Below, piece by piece: positions 31,955 through 43,428 of a stretch of 64,000 nt of DNA (within the stretch, counting starts at the first letter, position 1; each line of letters begins with the position of its first letter). The stretch comes from Anastrepha obliqua. Taxonomy: Eukaryota > Arthropoda > Insecta > Diptera > Tephritidae. The stretch is taken from NCBI RefSeq assembly GCF_027943255.1, contig NC_072893.1, forward strand, positions 119,349,784-119,413,783. Direction: 5' to 3'. A program made the position numbers and the translations under genes. The notes beneath the pieces are model-generated. The model saw only the letters and a list, made by a program, of their open reading frames with translations. It did no database searches and had not been told where the DNA came from.

Positions 31955-32640
31955 CTCCACAGGCACTCATTCCTACCGCACTGCCTCAGGCGCAGCAGTT
32001 TTTGTGATCAGTAGAGAGATATCTATCGACCTTCTAGCCCGGAAACGAGTAGATGTGTGGTACTCTAGGAAAACACACGCCACCTCTAACGCAGCAGAAA
32101 GGAGAACTTCGGCGAGGTGGATTATTTCAGGGCCCTCTCGGGCTACGAATACTTCTTGAAATACCTATACTATACTAAGTAAGGTAAGTGACCCAAGGTG
32201 CATATACTATGCAGCATCGAACGCTAACACTGAATACACGTTCTTTAATCGCGACAGATGGCTCGTGAAAAGAGATGCTCTGAGGGAGCAGATTGGCGAC
32301 ATCGTACCGACCAATGCGATTGGCAAGATACGTTAAAAATACGTTGAAGGCGTACTAGGAGAAAAAAGATAGACCTCGACGTAGTAAAACAAAGCGTAGC
32401 CTCCCAGACAGAGGGATAAGAAAACGAGCCTATTGCATGAAGTTGGTTACAAGCATGGCGGGCCCAGACGTGGGTGAATAGAACTGGTCCATTTCATGGA
32501 CGTCGTCCCGAAGTAATGCAGAAAGTAGTCCTGGGAAGGAAGTCTCCCCAGAAAAGGAGGAGGGATTGTTTTTGTGGCCACACCACACGACGCTGTGAGT
32601 GCAAAGGCATTCGGAACCCTACCTCTCGGACCAATACAAA
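31955..32640 (+). pseudogene. R1-clade LINE C-terminus and 3' UTR, copy 1
   Basis: Reads S-Y-R-T-A-S-G-A-A-V-F-V-I then I-S-I-D-L-L-A-R-K-R, a block typical of R1-clade ORF2 C-termini. It continues through R-W-I-I-S to C-I-Y-Y-A-A-S-N-A-N-T-E-Y-T-F-F-N-R-D-R-W, where the family has C-x2-C...E-H-T-F-F-x-C-x-R-W; the second Cys, the His and the last Cys are each replaced. Then comes a ~200-bp 3' UTR (about 32430-32635) similar to 59085-59250. The small open frames at 32447-32838 on both strands are shadows of this UTR or chance. R1-clade here is a motif-based call. The copy lies outside rDNA as far as the window shows. Confidence 0.65.
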
Positions 32641-35165
32641 CAAAAAGTCCTTCCATATGAACGTTATTTGCTTGAAGATTTGCCAGATCTGCAAAAGAGT
32701 TGTAAACGGTACTCAGATGTGCTTACCAACGACAATATGAAACCGTGTTCAGTCCTTGGTTCAAAAGAGTCCGAAGAGATAAATTTTCATTCTAACGAAT
32801 GCGATGACGGCGACGTGGGTAGAGATGTTAAAACTTAAGGAAATCGTCCGGAAGAGACGATCTGTCAGGAACGGCCGGCCTTGGCAACTCTTCATGTCAG
32901 CATTAGTGTAGGGAAGAGTTCAAACGGCCATTTTGGCAAAGCAGAAGTTATTGTATTCACTTAATTTTCAAATTTATTGGAATTTAGGAGTTTTTTTAAT
33001 TTGATAAAAGGAAAAAATCACTGTGAAGTGATCAACCACTTCACTAACTGTAAGATGGTCTTCATCTGAAAACCCGTTGAAAACCATTGGGCTATGGTGG
33101 CCATGGGAATTACATTGAAAAATTAAAAAATGCAAAACTCAATTTCTATTCTTACCTGTGCCCCATCAGCCGCACCTCGTACTTTTCCACAATAGCCGAA
33201 GGCATCTAACTACGCTTTTATGCCGTTTATGAAGTTTTTTTGCTTATGTGAAAAAAAGAATATCCATAAAAACCTATTTTAAAATCAAATAAGGCAGTGC
33301 ACTTAACATTTCATAGTAACACATAAAAAGTGAGCACAACCTATCTTCATTTAATGCCAACTTCTAAACTACTTTGCACTTTTTATTTCTTTATCTCAAA
33401 ATATTCCAGTGAATTCGCTTAAATAAAAAACTTTCACAAATTATCGCACTTTATTTGCACATTCGTTATTCAAGCATACGCCAACAATGACAACAAGAGC
33501 AACAGCAATAAGTGTGGCACTTTCACCTTGCCACCCGAGGCATCTGCATATCAAGCGCACTCAGGCAGGCAGCAAGAAAGCAATGCTTGCTTAATCCTTC
33601 AATTCAAAAGTGTTTTGTAAATAACGTGCAGCTGTTGAGCGGAGCAAAGAAAAAGAAGCAAAACAAAAAAAAAAAGGAACTAAAAAAAAAAAACAACAAC
33701 AGCTACAATAAACAAGCTGCTGTTCAAGAGCTCACGGCAGCGCTCATGCATTTGCCGACAGAGGGCGCCAAGTCGTGTAATTTATAGCTGTTGCATTGTG
33801 GTGTTTTTTGTTTTTGTTATTTTATTTTTGCTGCAGCATTTATTGCGCTATCTATGCTGTGTTTTTCGCGCCTCTATGCTGTTGGTTGTAAAACAACTTT
33901 TTCTTTGTTCCACTGCCGCCCAGTCAACAAATTTGTTAGAAACTTTTCGAATGTCTTGCAAACGTATGACCGGCGTAGCAAAATTTGTTACAACAAATTT
34001 TAGCTAAATTTTGAAAACAAATCAAAAATTTTAGTTTCAGCGTCACAGTGTATGACGCGTGTCTCTCTGTGTTGCTGAATAGCGACGTTTCTACTCAAGG
34101 CACGAAATGTTCGGAGGTATCAAATCAGTAGAGAGAAATTTTCTAATCAATATTTTGAGTAACCAAAACTACAATGCCGCCTACTTTTGTTTGCTATGTT
34201 GCACTCTCCATTGTGCTGACAGTTGTTAGTGGCAGACATATAACGCTTATTGCATTTAAGTTGGCGCTTATCGCGCACGGCGCTGCTGCCACTGTTGCAT
34301 TGCTTTCTCCTTAAGTACAGCTTAGCTGGAGTATTCGGTAATTTAATTGATGCAAATTTTTTCTTTGTCTTTCAGCTTACTTTGCACAATTTGATTTATC
34401 TTTCTGTTACTGTTTGCAATTTTATTATTTTTTTCTCTATTGTTTTCTTTTTTGTTTTAAGCTCACTTTAATCTCATTTGTCTTACCTACTCTTCAGTAT
34501 GCCATTAATTACATAACTTATAAGAATTATCCTTGAAATCAGCTTCAGTTTATAACAAAAAAAAAACTATTCTGTTGATTTGATACTGCAATGCGCTCCT
34601 AGGTATATTGTTGTTCCTGGTTTTCTGAACGATTAAGGCCCTCGGTTCGTTTGAAATGGTGGTTTTTGGCTGTTTCTTTAAAAGCGTGTTAAACGGAAAC
34701 GAAATAAGATTATTTTTTTGTTTTGGGTATTTTATTTTCTGACCTATTATTAAAAACTAACAATTTTTTTTGTGGCCATACGCGGTTTTTCAAAAAGTTA
34801 TCAACCTTCACAAAATTGTCTTCTAAAAAAAGGTATGTCGTTGGCGACGCGAATTCCGAGACTCGAAGGTGTCTGAAATCAAAAAGACGAATAGGTTCTT
34901 GTTCAGTATGAATGTCGTTATCGTGTTAACTTATGATCTTAAAAAAAAAATGTGACAAAATGGTGGACGTTCATATATGAAAATCCGTTTTGTGACCCTT
35001 TTTGATTTTAAAGGTCCGAAAAAAATACTAAAATTTTTTTTCCAAATGATCGTAGTTCACACGATCGACGACACCAATTCTACGTCATCTCAATTTTATT
35101 TCATCAAAGTCGATTCAGTAGAACCGGCTATATCTGCGTCCATTGTCCCTGTGAAGATCATTGAC
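32641..35165. other. Unassigned non-coding stretch
   Basis: Contains A-rich simple sequence near 33650-33695 and a pyrimidine-rich segment around 33800-34470 with several overlapping plus frames in different registers, none protein-like. The open frame 32599-32838 begins inside the LINE UTR and extends past it without recognisable motifs. Confidence 0.4.
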
Positions 35166-35169
35166 AGCT

Positions 35170-36100
35170 TTCTAAACAGCCAAGGCCAACTTTTGCAAGG
35201 CTCTTCAAGACTAGCATCCCGTTAAGGAGAGAGTGGCAAACTCAATGACCATGGAGAAGAGGGGAAATAAATAAATACACGAGAATAAAGCAGGCTATGC
35301 AAGCTTTTCGAAAGAATCAGGACCTGACTTCCGGACTACTGTAGCGTCTACCAGGCAGAAGTCTTAGCCATAAAGGAGGTAACTGTGTGTTAACACACAC
35401 GCCGTAACAAAAACTACGATAAATATCTTCTCGGATAGTTAGACGGCCAGAAAGGCCAATGGAGGCAGTTATACTAAGAATAAAGGTTGGTCAGGTATGC
35501 CTAGCAGCTCTAAATGATATTAGCACCGTCTGCAAGATCAACCATATATGGGTTCCGGTACATCGAGCTATTCAAGGAAATGCAAGGCCGATAAGCTAGC
35601 CAGAAAGGGTACTAATCTTCCACTGCTTGAAAATAGAGGCGATATTGGAATTCCTATGGCAACTAGCAAATTAAGGATAAAGAAAAATATTCTCCAGGGG
35701 GCCTGTATGTCATGGGGAGAAGAAAATTTTTGTGTTACAACCAGGCTTGGTTGGCTGCAAATAGATAAGAAAAGATCAGTAGAAGTGCTTAAACTCTCGA
35801 GAACAACTCGAAGGTCGTGATTTGTGTCACAGGTCATTGAAATATTTTCGCATGAATACTGCAGAAGTTATTGAGACGAGGAAGAGGAAGAAAATCAAGG
35901 TTGTTAGGAAAGTACTCTTTTGAGCCTCTCTTGGAACTATCCGGTGCTGGGTATACTTCGCTTCAAAAGAGAATCCAACTGGTACCATGAAAAATAAACT
36001 CTGAGGTTTCCGCGTTACACTGTGGTACCACAACGGACCTATATGATCTAAGTGAGTTGGCTACTCTAAGCCGACTGCTACAAAAACTTAACCTAATCTA
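35170..36100 (+). pseudogene. Family A LINE RNase H tail, copy 2
   Basis: Colinear with 11630-12656: aaggctcttcaagactagca, a damaged RNase H start, D-Y-C-S-V-Y-Q-A-E-V-L-A-I in a broken frame, an F-S-D-x block, a W-V-P-like word, R-K-G-T-N-L-P-L-L, M-A-T-S-K-L-R-I-K-K-N-I (35638-35820) and E-Y-C-R-S-Y. The 3' end ttaacctaatctaacc (36088-36103) parallels the cctaacctaacc tail at 12656. It has many stops and small deletions, so it is older than copy 1. Confidence 0.78.
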
Positions 36101-36103
36101 ACC

Positions 36104-36424
36104 ATATATGGCGCGTACATACGTTGTGTGTATTTGGCCGAGCTTCTCCCTCTATTTGGGAGCCGAGTCCCTCGCCCTATTTGGCTCCTCCACAAAAGGA
36201 GTGACCTACAGTTTGAAGCCGACTCCGAACGGCAGATATTTTCTTTTTATGAGGATTTCATGGCAGAAATGCACTCAGAGGTTTGCCATTACCTGCCGAC
36301 GGGCGACAGCTATTAGAAAAAACTTTTTCTTAATTTTGGTGTTTCACCGAGATTCGAACCTACGTTCTCTCTTATTTCCGAATGATAGTCACGCACCAAC
36401 CCATTCGGCTGCGGCGGCCGCCAT
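36104..36424 (-). mobile_element. SINE1, complete tRNA-derived SINE
   Basis: Read on the minus strand it starts at 36424 with a tRNA-like head. The A-box region is gccgcagccgaatgggttgg and the B-box is ggttcgaatctc about 50 bases later. A taagaaaaag linker and a ~220-bp body follow (with cgttcggagtcggcttcaaa), ending at the left in gcgcgcc and a TA-type tail. Known: internal A and B boxes let RNA polymerase III transcribe such elements, which borrow LINE enzymes to move. Related pieces are at 21708, 21953, 28985 and 39328. The open frames across it are incidental. Confidence 0.85.
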
Positions 36425-36938
36425 ATCTAACCATATCACAATCGAAAAAAAGTTAAAGATTAAAGTAGTCTGCTTCCTGCTTTGCAACGGTACATGGATG
36501 TAAGCTAATAACTATGCACCGAAGCCTCCGATTTGCGCAGGCTTTTTTGTATGTTGAATCTATTCTCTCATGGCAGGTTCTTTTACACATAAATTGGATA
36601 AACTTTTAGTGTTTATTATACTAAATGTGTTAAAAAATCATGAAATAAATTTTCTAACAGCAACAAATCAGAAATGTCTCAACCGATTGGAATATTTTTT
36701 TTTCTATAAAATTTTCAAATAATTAATATACTATTATTCTGCCTTTATGAAATTTATCAATTCTATTAAAATTTTTAAATCTTAAGTTTTTATTTAAATT
36801 TGAAAATGAAAGTTTTTTGAAGAAAAATCGCTATTTGTATGATAAACAGGAAAAAAATGGAAAATATATGCTTTTTCCTATCTATATCTGTTGATTTCTC
36901 ATTTTTATTCTATATATAAACTGTGTTGGTCATATATA

Positions 36939-37942
36939 CAAGGTGGCGCAAAATTAATCATCCTAATGAAAAATTTATAATTTTTGCAAATCGCATTGCA
37001 TGTCAGTCATAGTTGAAACTTGTGAACCCGACAGCTGCAGTGTACACACAGACAAGCAATTGAGCGTGTAAAGGTCAAAACAAAGATTTCCATCACTCAA
37101 AATCATTTTTGATGTGAAACATTACTTGTGAACCGAATCGTTGGCGTGGCGACGCTTGCCGTGGCGACGGGTCGCCACGCTATACTAAGGTATACATATA
37201 TATATTTTATGTATAGTACTATAAGAAGTGCTAAGCCAATTTCAAAGGAACAACTCACAAATGATGTGGGTTAAAGTGGGCTCGTGAGTGCTTAGTAAAT
37301 GTTGGTGCGTTATGTGTTTTTGAATGTGTTCGGTATTTGCTACGTAGATAATAGGAATACGATTACAGAGAATTCATGGGAAACTGGAAGGCTGGCTAGA
37401 GTGGGCACCTTTGAGGCGCGCTCTCTGTGCGAAGAAATGACGAAGGTCAGTGTTTCAGTTGAAAAATATCAAAAGGTCACAGAAAACAGAGCCACAGCAG
37501 AAAGAAGTTTCATTACTCAATTATTTAAACCAAGCGGAACTATTTTGCAATGCCAAATTTATTGCTTTATTAATTCGAAATGAAAAGTGCAAACTTATTT
37601 AATAGCAAATTCGAGATATGCCAGCTCGTAATGAGCAAAAGTTGAAATTGAATAAAAAGTTTAAGCCTATGGAGGAAGGCATATTTTAAAGACACATTTT
37701 GATTATCATACAAAGTGACACAAAATTAATCATGCTATCGGATTATTTATATTTTTTACAAATAGTGCAGTACGTCAATCATAATTGAAATTTGTGAAGT
37801 GTAGAGCTGCTGTATAAAAACAGACAAGCAATGGCGGGTGTAAAGGTCAAAAGTCATCACTCAATATAATTTCTTTATTTTTTTTTTATTTTATTTAATA
37901 ATTTTTAAATACAAAACTGGATGATTAATTTTGCGCCACCTG
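36939..37942. mobile_element. Inverted-repeat DNA element(s) with ggtggcgcaaaattaatcat ends
   Basis: aaggtggcgcaaaattaatc begins at 36940 and its reverse complement ends at 37942; about 23 bases are identical. A third copy of the end, in the left orientation but diverged, starts at 37711 (caaagtgacacaaaattaat). About 170 bp after 36939 and after 37711 are alike (gacaagcaat, gtgtaaaggtcaaaa). Simplest reading: a ~230-bp non-autonomous copy (37711-37942) lies next to, or inside, the left part of a second related copy. No transposase is visible. The open frame 37299-37583 has no known motifs. Confidence 0.65.
37144..37180. repeat. GC-rich hairpin, gcgtggcgac / gtcgccacgc
   Basis: Perfect 10-bp arms at 37144-37153 and 37171-37180 around a 17-base loop that itself repeats gtggcgac. 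It stands out from the AT-rich surroundings. Confidence 0.75.
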
Positions 37943-38528
37943 AAAATTCAAAAAATTTCAGCACTCAAAGCACACTTCAAAAAGAATTTCAATTCCAAAC
38001 CAACAACAATCCAAGAGAATCTACTACCAAATATGGAACAACAATAGATGCTGTATTTATGAGATATATTGATAATATTTCATCCAATACTTTTGTAACG
38101 TACTTTAGTTATCATCGACCAATCGTCACAGTAATACCGGCAGAGGAAACATCGAATATAACTATTACTGAAGTCACAGATGAAAATATTTAAATTGTGG
38201 CTTGATATTAATATCGAATTTGGATATTACATGTAAATAAATGTTTATAAATAAAGTTACCATTTTCTGTAAGAAATTCGTAACACTTCATTTGTTCATT
38301 AGGCTATATTTAATTCCTGTAATAATATTATCTTTTATGCATATTACTTATACACACACGATGTTTCACATCTGCCAGGCGTCCCATGACGGCTCAAATT
38401 TTTTTATGTAACCCCAGACGACGAATGCTGTGTGACTTTTGCTAACAAAGCAATCCTATTGCGAGGATTTATTTTCTTGTGTCTGAAAAAAATATTCATT
38501 AAATGAAGAGTAAATTAAAAAAAATCTG

Positions 38529-39140
38529 GATGAGCTCGATGACATTATTGAAACGGATGCGGATGATGGTGCAATTGACGAACTTAAGTTTGATTTGGGA
38601 GAGCTAAGAGAAGATGAAAATTCTTCTGAAGACTTTTCTACAGACGAAGACGAATCCGGTCGAATATTTTGCGTGAAAGGTCTTATATAATTACGTATTC
38701 GAAAATTATATTACGCAAAAATATTGTGCATCAAGTGCTTGGTTTTACTATATTGCGTGCGTTGTCCAAAAATATTGTAGATCTATTTACTAAAAATTTT
38801 CAAGCGTTTTATAACGGCACAATTGCAGCGTAAATAAAAGAAACAAACGCTGAGGAAATTGAAGCTTTGACTGACATGTTAGTCCATGGCATGTTAATAT
38901 GGCAGAAGGATAATCACCTCACATATGCAATATTATTTGATCCGTCCTACTCTGGATCTACATATCTTCCTACAATGACCAAAAACAGATAAAAATGTCT
39001 AATGTCCTGCTTGTGATTTGATGATAAAGTAGTAAGCATACAGTTTACAGCAGACGAATTTGCTCCAATAAGGAAGGTATGGTATATTTTTTATTCAGAA
39101 ATGTCGGGATAATTATACACCTGGTTTCTGTATGACTATA
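38529..39140 (+). pseudogene. piggyBac-like transposase relic
   Basis: The acidic N-terminal segment (about 38525-38670, D-E-L-D-D-I-I-E-T-D-A-D-D, then S-S-E-D-F-S-T-D-E-D-E-S) is followed by N-I-V-D-L-F-T-K-N-F, E-T-N-A-E-E-I-E-A-L-T-D-M-L, D-P-S-Y-S-G-S-T-Y-L-P-T-M-T-K-N-R, F-D-D-K and D-E-F-A-P-I-R-K-V-W. These match, in order, the start of piggyBac transposases (acidic N-terminus, E-E-I-x-A-x-I-G, M-S-R-N-R-F, R-F-D-D-K, K-L-x-P-I-R). There are several stops and shifts, and the catalytic triad region is not present. 37945-38525 upstream is unassigned, with a short open frame at 37921-38193. Confidence 0.72.
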
Positions 39141-39327
39141 CATATATGGAGAGTTAGCAACTAAAAAAAAAGAAAAATTTGCGCGATTTGTCCAGCTTCC
39201 ACCCAAGTGGGTGCAAACGTTTCGACGAGGAATGTGTTTATGAATGTCCTTCTAGGGTTAAAAAAATGTTTTGAAGGAAAATAGAGTGATTAATTTTTTG
39301 TGAATAAAAAAACTAGTTTTATTGAGG

Positions 39328-39402
39328 AGTTTTTTCATGACAGAAATAGACTCGGAGGTTTGCCATAGCCTGCCGCGGGCCGACCGCTATTAGAAAAAAT
39401 TG
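39328..39402 (-). mobile_element. SINE1 body fragment
   Basis: cggaggtttgccatagcctg and cgaccgctattagaaaaaat match the linker-proximal body of SINE1 in the same orientation as 36104-36424. Only about 75 bp remain. Confidence 0.7.
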
Positions 39403-39754
39403 TTGCTTCATGCTTCTTGTGCAATTAGAGCTATCAAATGCCGACCACTGGTTTGAAAATGCGAATTATTTTATTTTTGCTTTCTTTCTGTCTCTTTTAC
39501 TTTTAAACCAGCCATTACAACCACCACCCTTATTTTTAAACCAACCTGTAACACGATAGTAGTGCAAAACACTTTGAAATGAGTAATTCGCTCTTTCTTT
39601 AATTTAAATAAATTATTAAATGCAAATCAGCTCACCTTTTGCTGTAGTTTATTGAAAACTTGCCCTGGGTTAATTGTAACACAATTAATAATTTGTTAGA
39701 AAGGTTTATTTGGTTTTAGAAATGAATCAATTTAAGCTCTTCCACTACCAGCGC

Positions 39755-39962
39755 TTGGTTTTGTAATTTTCTTTTATAATAATTTTTTCAAATAATTTGC
39801 AGAGTAAAGGTTTTATAATGATTTGCCCGTAAGGGGACAGATATCTGTAAAATTTCAAAAAGGATTTTTTTTTTCATAAAATGTTAATATAATCCTTAAA
39901 GAATATGTCAAAAAATTTTAGAACGTAAATTTAAGTATTTCTCATATTACACTGCGTTGCAA
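39755..39962 (+). repeat. Direct repeat, left copy (~205 bp)
   Basis: Near-identical to 41028-41228: both run from ggttttataattttctttta through aaaggttttataatgatttg and a ggngacag word to gaacgtaaatttaagtattt. The two copies flank the inverted-repeat element 39989-41027. Confidence 0.85.
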
Positions 39963-39988
39963 AAATGAACTTTTTCCTGTCCTATGAA

Positions 39989-41027
39989 CCAAATATACTT
40001 TTTCGGAAAGGGGAGAAAAAATAAAAATACAGGTGTATCGGCGATTTTCATGTACACGTCAGAATTTTTTTTTTTATGTATAAAATATAGAGCTCGTAGT
40101 CCGCCTGTGTGATAAACTTTGGATCAATTTTTAACGCTTTTTCCGTTATCCAATCGCGCTGAATTTCTGCAGGCAGGCTCGTGGAAATATTTTTATTATG
40201 TAAAATTAAAAAAAAATTTTATCAATTCTCAGATTTTCTTGAATTTTTTTTTTCTAAAAAAAAATTTTGTTTCAAAATTTTCGGCATAACTTGAAGGGAC
40301 TCCAAATTTAAACAACTTATTAACCTTTAATTTAATGTTTGATACAACCCACTCTGTGCCGTTTGTGTGTTTGTTACAGTTCCGGAAGTTCCGATCATCT
40401 GACAGTTGCGCTACTAGGAGACGTATACTCTGACAATTGTTTTAAGTTCTGTTGCGCGAAAACGTCTTTCTGTATATTTCATCTTACGAAAAATGCACTG
40501 CCGGCTCGAAATAACTTTTGTTACGTTTGTGGCTTATTCGCACCAAGTAAAAATTTTAAAAATATTTCGAAAACAGTGGTTAATTCGTTTCAGAAAATAT
40601 TCAAGACTGCTTATGTTCCTTACTTGTGGTAACTCCGGAATTGATATAATAAAATTAATTAAAAAATTCGGGGTTTTATATCTCTATTGTAATGCAGAGT
40701 GAAATACTTTTCTTTTGATACCCACATCGGCATATATCATGCAATTTGTTTTTTTTTTAATTTCGAACAGGTGGCAACCCTGTGAAACATTGTCAGTGGC
40801 AACACCTAGGTGAAAAGTCTAGAAATATGATACACTATCTGTGTGCCCAATTTCATTCAAATCCGTTAAGATAATCCTGAGAGTGTGTGGCTATACAGAT
40901 ATGCATACAAGAATTGCTCGCTTAAAGTTATAAAGTACAAAAAAAAAAAAATTGTGACGTTTACATGAAAATCGCCGATAGACGTGTATTTTTATTGTTT
41001 ATCCCCTTTCCGAAAAAGTATATTTGG
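39989..41027. mobile_element. Element with ~88-bp terminal inverted repeats
   Basis: The left arm 39989-40076 (ccaaatatactttttcggaa...) and right arm 40940-41027 are inverted copies with roughly 90 percent identity by eye, including cggcgattttcatgta. The interior holds a Cys-containing coding fragment on the plus strand. No transposase is visible, so if mobile it is non-autonomous. No target duplication was found; instead the ~205-bp direct repeats lie outside. Confidence 0.7.
40490..40632 (+). pseudogene. Cys-motif protein fragment, unnamed family
   Basis: The plus frame ending at 40632 contains N-A-L-P-A-R-N-N-F-C-Y-V-C-G-L-F then N-I-S-K-T-V-V-N-S-F-Q-K-I-F-K. A C-x2-C-G followed by an amphipathic segment resembles the first zinc-binding exon of uncharacterised insect proteins that I recall but cannot name. 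It ends shortly before gtaact (40629-40634), a possible splice donor. No second Cys pair is visible downstream. The part of the frame before 40480 is not convincing. Confidence 0.35.
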
Positions 41028-41228
41028 TTGGTTTTATAATTTTCTTTTATAATAACTTTTTCAAATAATTTTCAGAGCAAAGGTTTTATAATGATTTGCC
41101 CTTAAGGAGACAGATAGCTGTAAAATTTCAAAATGAATTTTTTTTTTCATAAAATGTTAATTTAATCCTTAAAGAAATGTCAAAAAACTTTTAGAACGTA
41201 AATTTAAGTATTTCTTATATTATAGAGC
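41028..41228 (+). repeat. Direct repeat, right copy (~200 bp)
   Basis: Partner of 39755-39962. It begins immediately after the right inverted-repeat arm and contains cccttaaggagacagatagc at 41098-41117. Confidence 0.85.
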
Positions 41229-41280
41229 GTCAACTGTGACAACTCTATTCTTTGCGTTCGAGCTCTGGGAGAGGTATATA

Positions 41281-42141
41281 AAGGGTGGGTGATGTAAAAT
41301 TTGCTTTTTGAATCGGCTATAAAAAAAAACTGATCAATATTTTTTCAAACTTTTTTTTTATTTTGAATATTGAACATTGTCATTTATGAATGAAAAATAA
41401 TATCGTTCAATTGACTGCCACGACTGGCTTTACAGTAGGCCATTCCATCAACCCAATTTTTAAGCACATTTTCGATTATTTGGGCTCCAATTTCATAAAT
41501 GGCAACCTTGGGCCAATGCAACATTTGTCCTTAACGGCTCCCCACAAAAAATAGTCCAACGGGCTTAAATCACAGCTCCGAGGCGGCCAATTGATATCGG
41601 AATTTCGGCTGATTATTCGGTTTTCAAAAACGGTAGCCAAAAGTTCGAGTGTAACTTTGGCAGTGTGACAAGTTACACCGTCCTGTTGAAACCAAATGTC
41701 GTCCATGTCATCCTCTTCAATTTTTGGAAACAACTCGTTGAGCATGTCACGGTAACGCTCGCCATTTACTGTAACCGCGGCTCCTCGCTCATTTTCGAAA
41801 AAAATGGCCCAATGATGCCAGCAGACCAAAAACCGCACCAAACAGTGACTCGTTGTGGATGCATTTGCTTCTCTACAGTAACGTGTGGATTTTCTGAGCC
41901 CCAAATCCGACAATTTTGCTTATTGACGTAGCCACCGATGTGAAAATCAGAAAAGAAGAAGAAGACTCACCACTTTGGAAATAGGTTTTCACCTTTTCCC
42001 TCTTTTGTTCAAGCGTATAGCGTCCCATTTCGTAAATGTCAAACCTTTAAGTAAATTATGAACACATTTGACATGTCATTTGTGTTACGATTCTCAAAAA
42101 AATAGGTGGTTCAAAAAGCAAACGCTATATGGCCCACCCTT
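41281..42141 (-). mobile_element. DD41D (rosa-type) mariner, internally deleted
   Basis: aagggtgggtgatgtaaaat at the left and, in reverse complement, aagggtgggccatatagcgt at the right, followed on both sides by a shared tttgctttttgaa block. TA lies at 41279-41280 and 42142-42143. 861 bp is well short of a full element, and the N-terminal half of the transposase is missing. Confidence 0.85.
41476..41913 (-). pseudogene. DD41D mariner transposase, C-terminal remnant
   Basis: Reads F-E-N-E-R-G-A-A-V-T-V-N-G-E-R-Y, I-W-F-Q-Q-D-G-V-T-C-H-T-A (second catalytic Asp) and W-P-P-R-S-C-D-L-S-P-L-D-Y-F-L-W-G (third catalytic Asp). 41 residues separate these two Asp, which places it in the DD41D group. 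A frameshift near 41815 separates it from an upstream piece (N-K-Q-N-C-R-I-W-G, then Q-R-V-T-V-W-C-G-F-W). It ends V-K-D-K-C then loses the family's C-terminus. It cannot be active. Confidence 0.85.
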
Positions 42142-42143
42142 TA

Positions 42144-43428
42144 GTTACGTTGTATTCAATAATTTTTCGAAAAAATAATTTTTTCGAAGCAAAAATAGTA
42201 GGAAAATTCGCCCAAAACTCATTTTTTTAAGCATTTTATTCTGCGAATATGTTTTTTTATTTATTTTTAATTCATATGAAAAATATAAAAGACGCCGATG
42301 CTACAATGTCCGCCGATTGAGAAGCCCCGCTGTGACCTTCTTTGTTAGAATTGAGTGTACATCCGCCATTTTAAATGATTAAAATAAAAAAGAAAATTTT
42401 TATATTATTTTAATGTATAAATAAACTTTATGCCGATTTTGAAAAAAAATATTTTAACTTCTTCATTTTAAATAATTTTAATGAAAATCAGAGAAAGTAT
42501 GGCCGTTTACAGGTGTTTGTCCCCTTAAAGTAAATCGCCTGACTATTAGTTTGTTATAGGAGAAGTTCCGTGCGCAATTTATTTAATGAATGCAAATCAT
42601 GATTTCATTTTTCTCTCTAATCCACCACCACCTAAAGGTCAAGTAAACTCACAAGCAGTTGTAGGTTGAATTTTTTTAACTTGTGCGTTAATAGTCTACC
42701 TGTTGGCAAATCCATTGTATTCTGTCAACACCTAAGCCAGTTACCACAACAAATTTCACTTTGCCTTGCTGTTTATCATATATAGGCAAATACATACATA
42801 CACACACATGCATACCTTTGTGTTCGGCTGCCGACAATTTTGCGCTATTAAGCTGTAGGCCATTAACTGTCGGCTGATGTGTTTATCCTTGATACGAAAT
42901 ATGTAAACAAGCCCAAATACACACACACACACATACACATGTTGAGTGGAGAAAATTTCAAACTCTTGTAGAGACTAAATTTTTTATTGTACTTGTAGAT
43001 ATATTTAGATGCCATCCTCAAAGCATTTGTCTCATTTGTCTAGACGAGATTTCATCAAAAAGCTTTTAGATAATTTGAGTTGCCATAAAAGTGAAAAATA
43101 TTTTGATATGCCTGTTATTGCTTTACGTCCTGTATAATTTTGTTTATAAACAACAAAACAAATTTCTGCTTTTTAATCGACTGCGAATTTAGCACAGATC
43201 AGCAAACGTGCGTGTACATGCGTGCATTTGGCAGTATTGAAATGTCTGGCATGCGAGTAGACGGTTGCTGAATTGAGTTAATAGATTTAATTGCTAGGAG
43301 AAGGAGAATATGGAACATTGCTAAAGAATTTGCGAGGATATTGGTATAGAATAATTGCATAATTAGTTGATAAATATTTACTATAAAGCAACGTAAAAGA
43401 ACATATGTAAATCCGGTGGCGCTTGAGA

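Noticed and set aside
32599..32838. 79-codon host gene
   Set aside because: Its first 40 bases lie in the shared R1-like 3' UTR and the remainder has no recognisable domain.
36339..36424. Functional tRNA gene on the minus strand
   Set aside because: A and B boxes are present but the arms do not pair as a full cloverleaf by eye, and the same sequence recurs joined to a SINE body.
37299..37583. 94-codon plus frame inside the inverted-repeat element as a transposase
   Set aside because: No catalytic motif or helix-turn-helix pattern, and not conserved in the neighbouring related copy.
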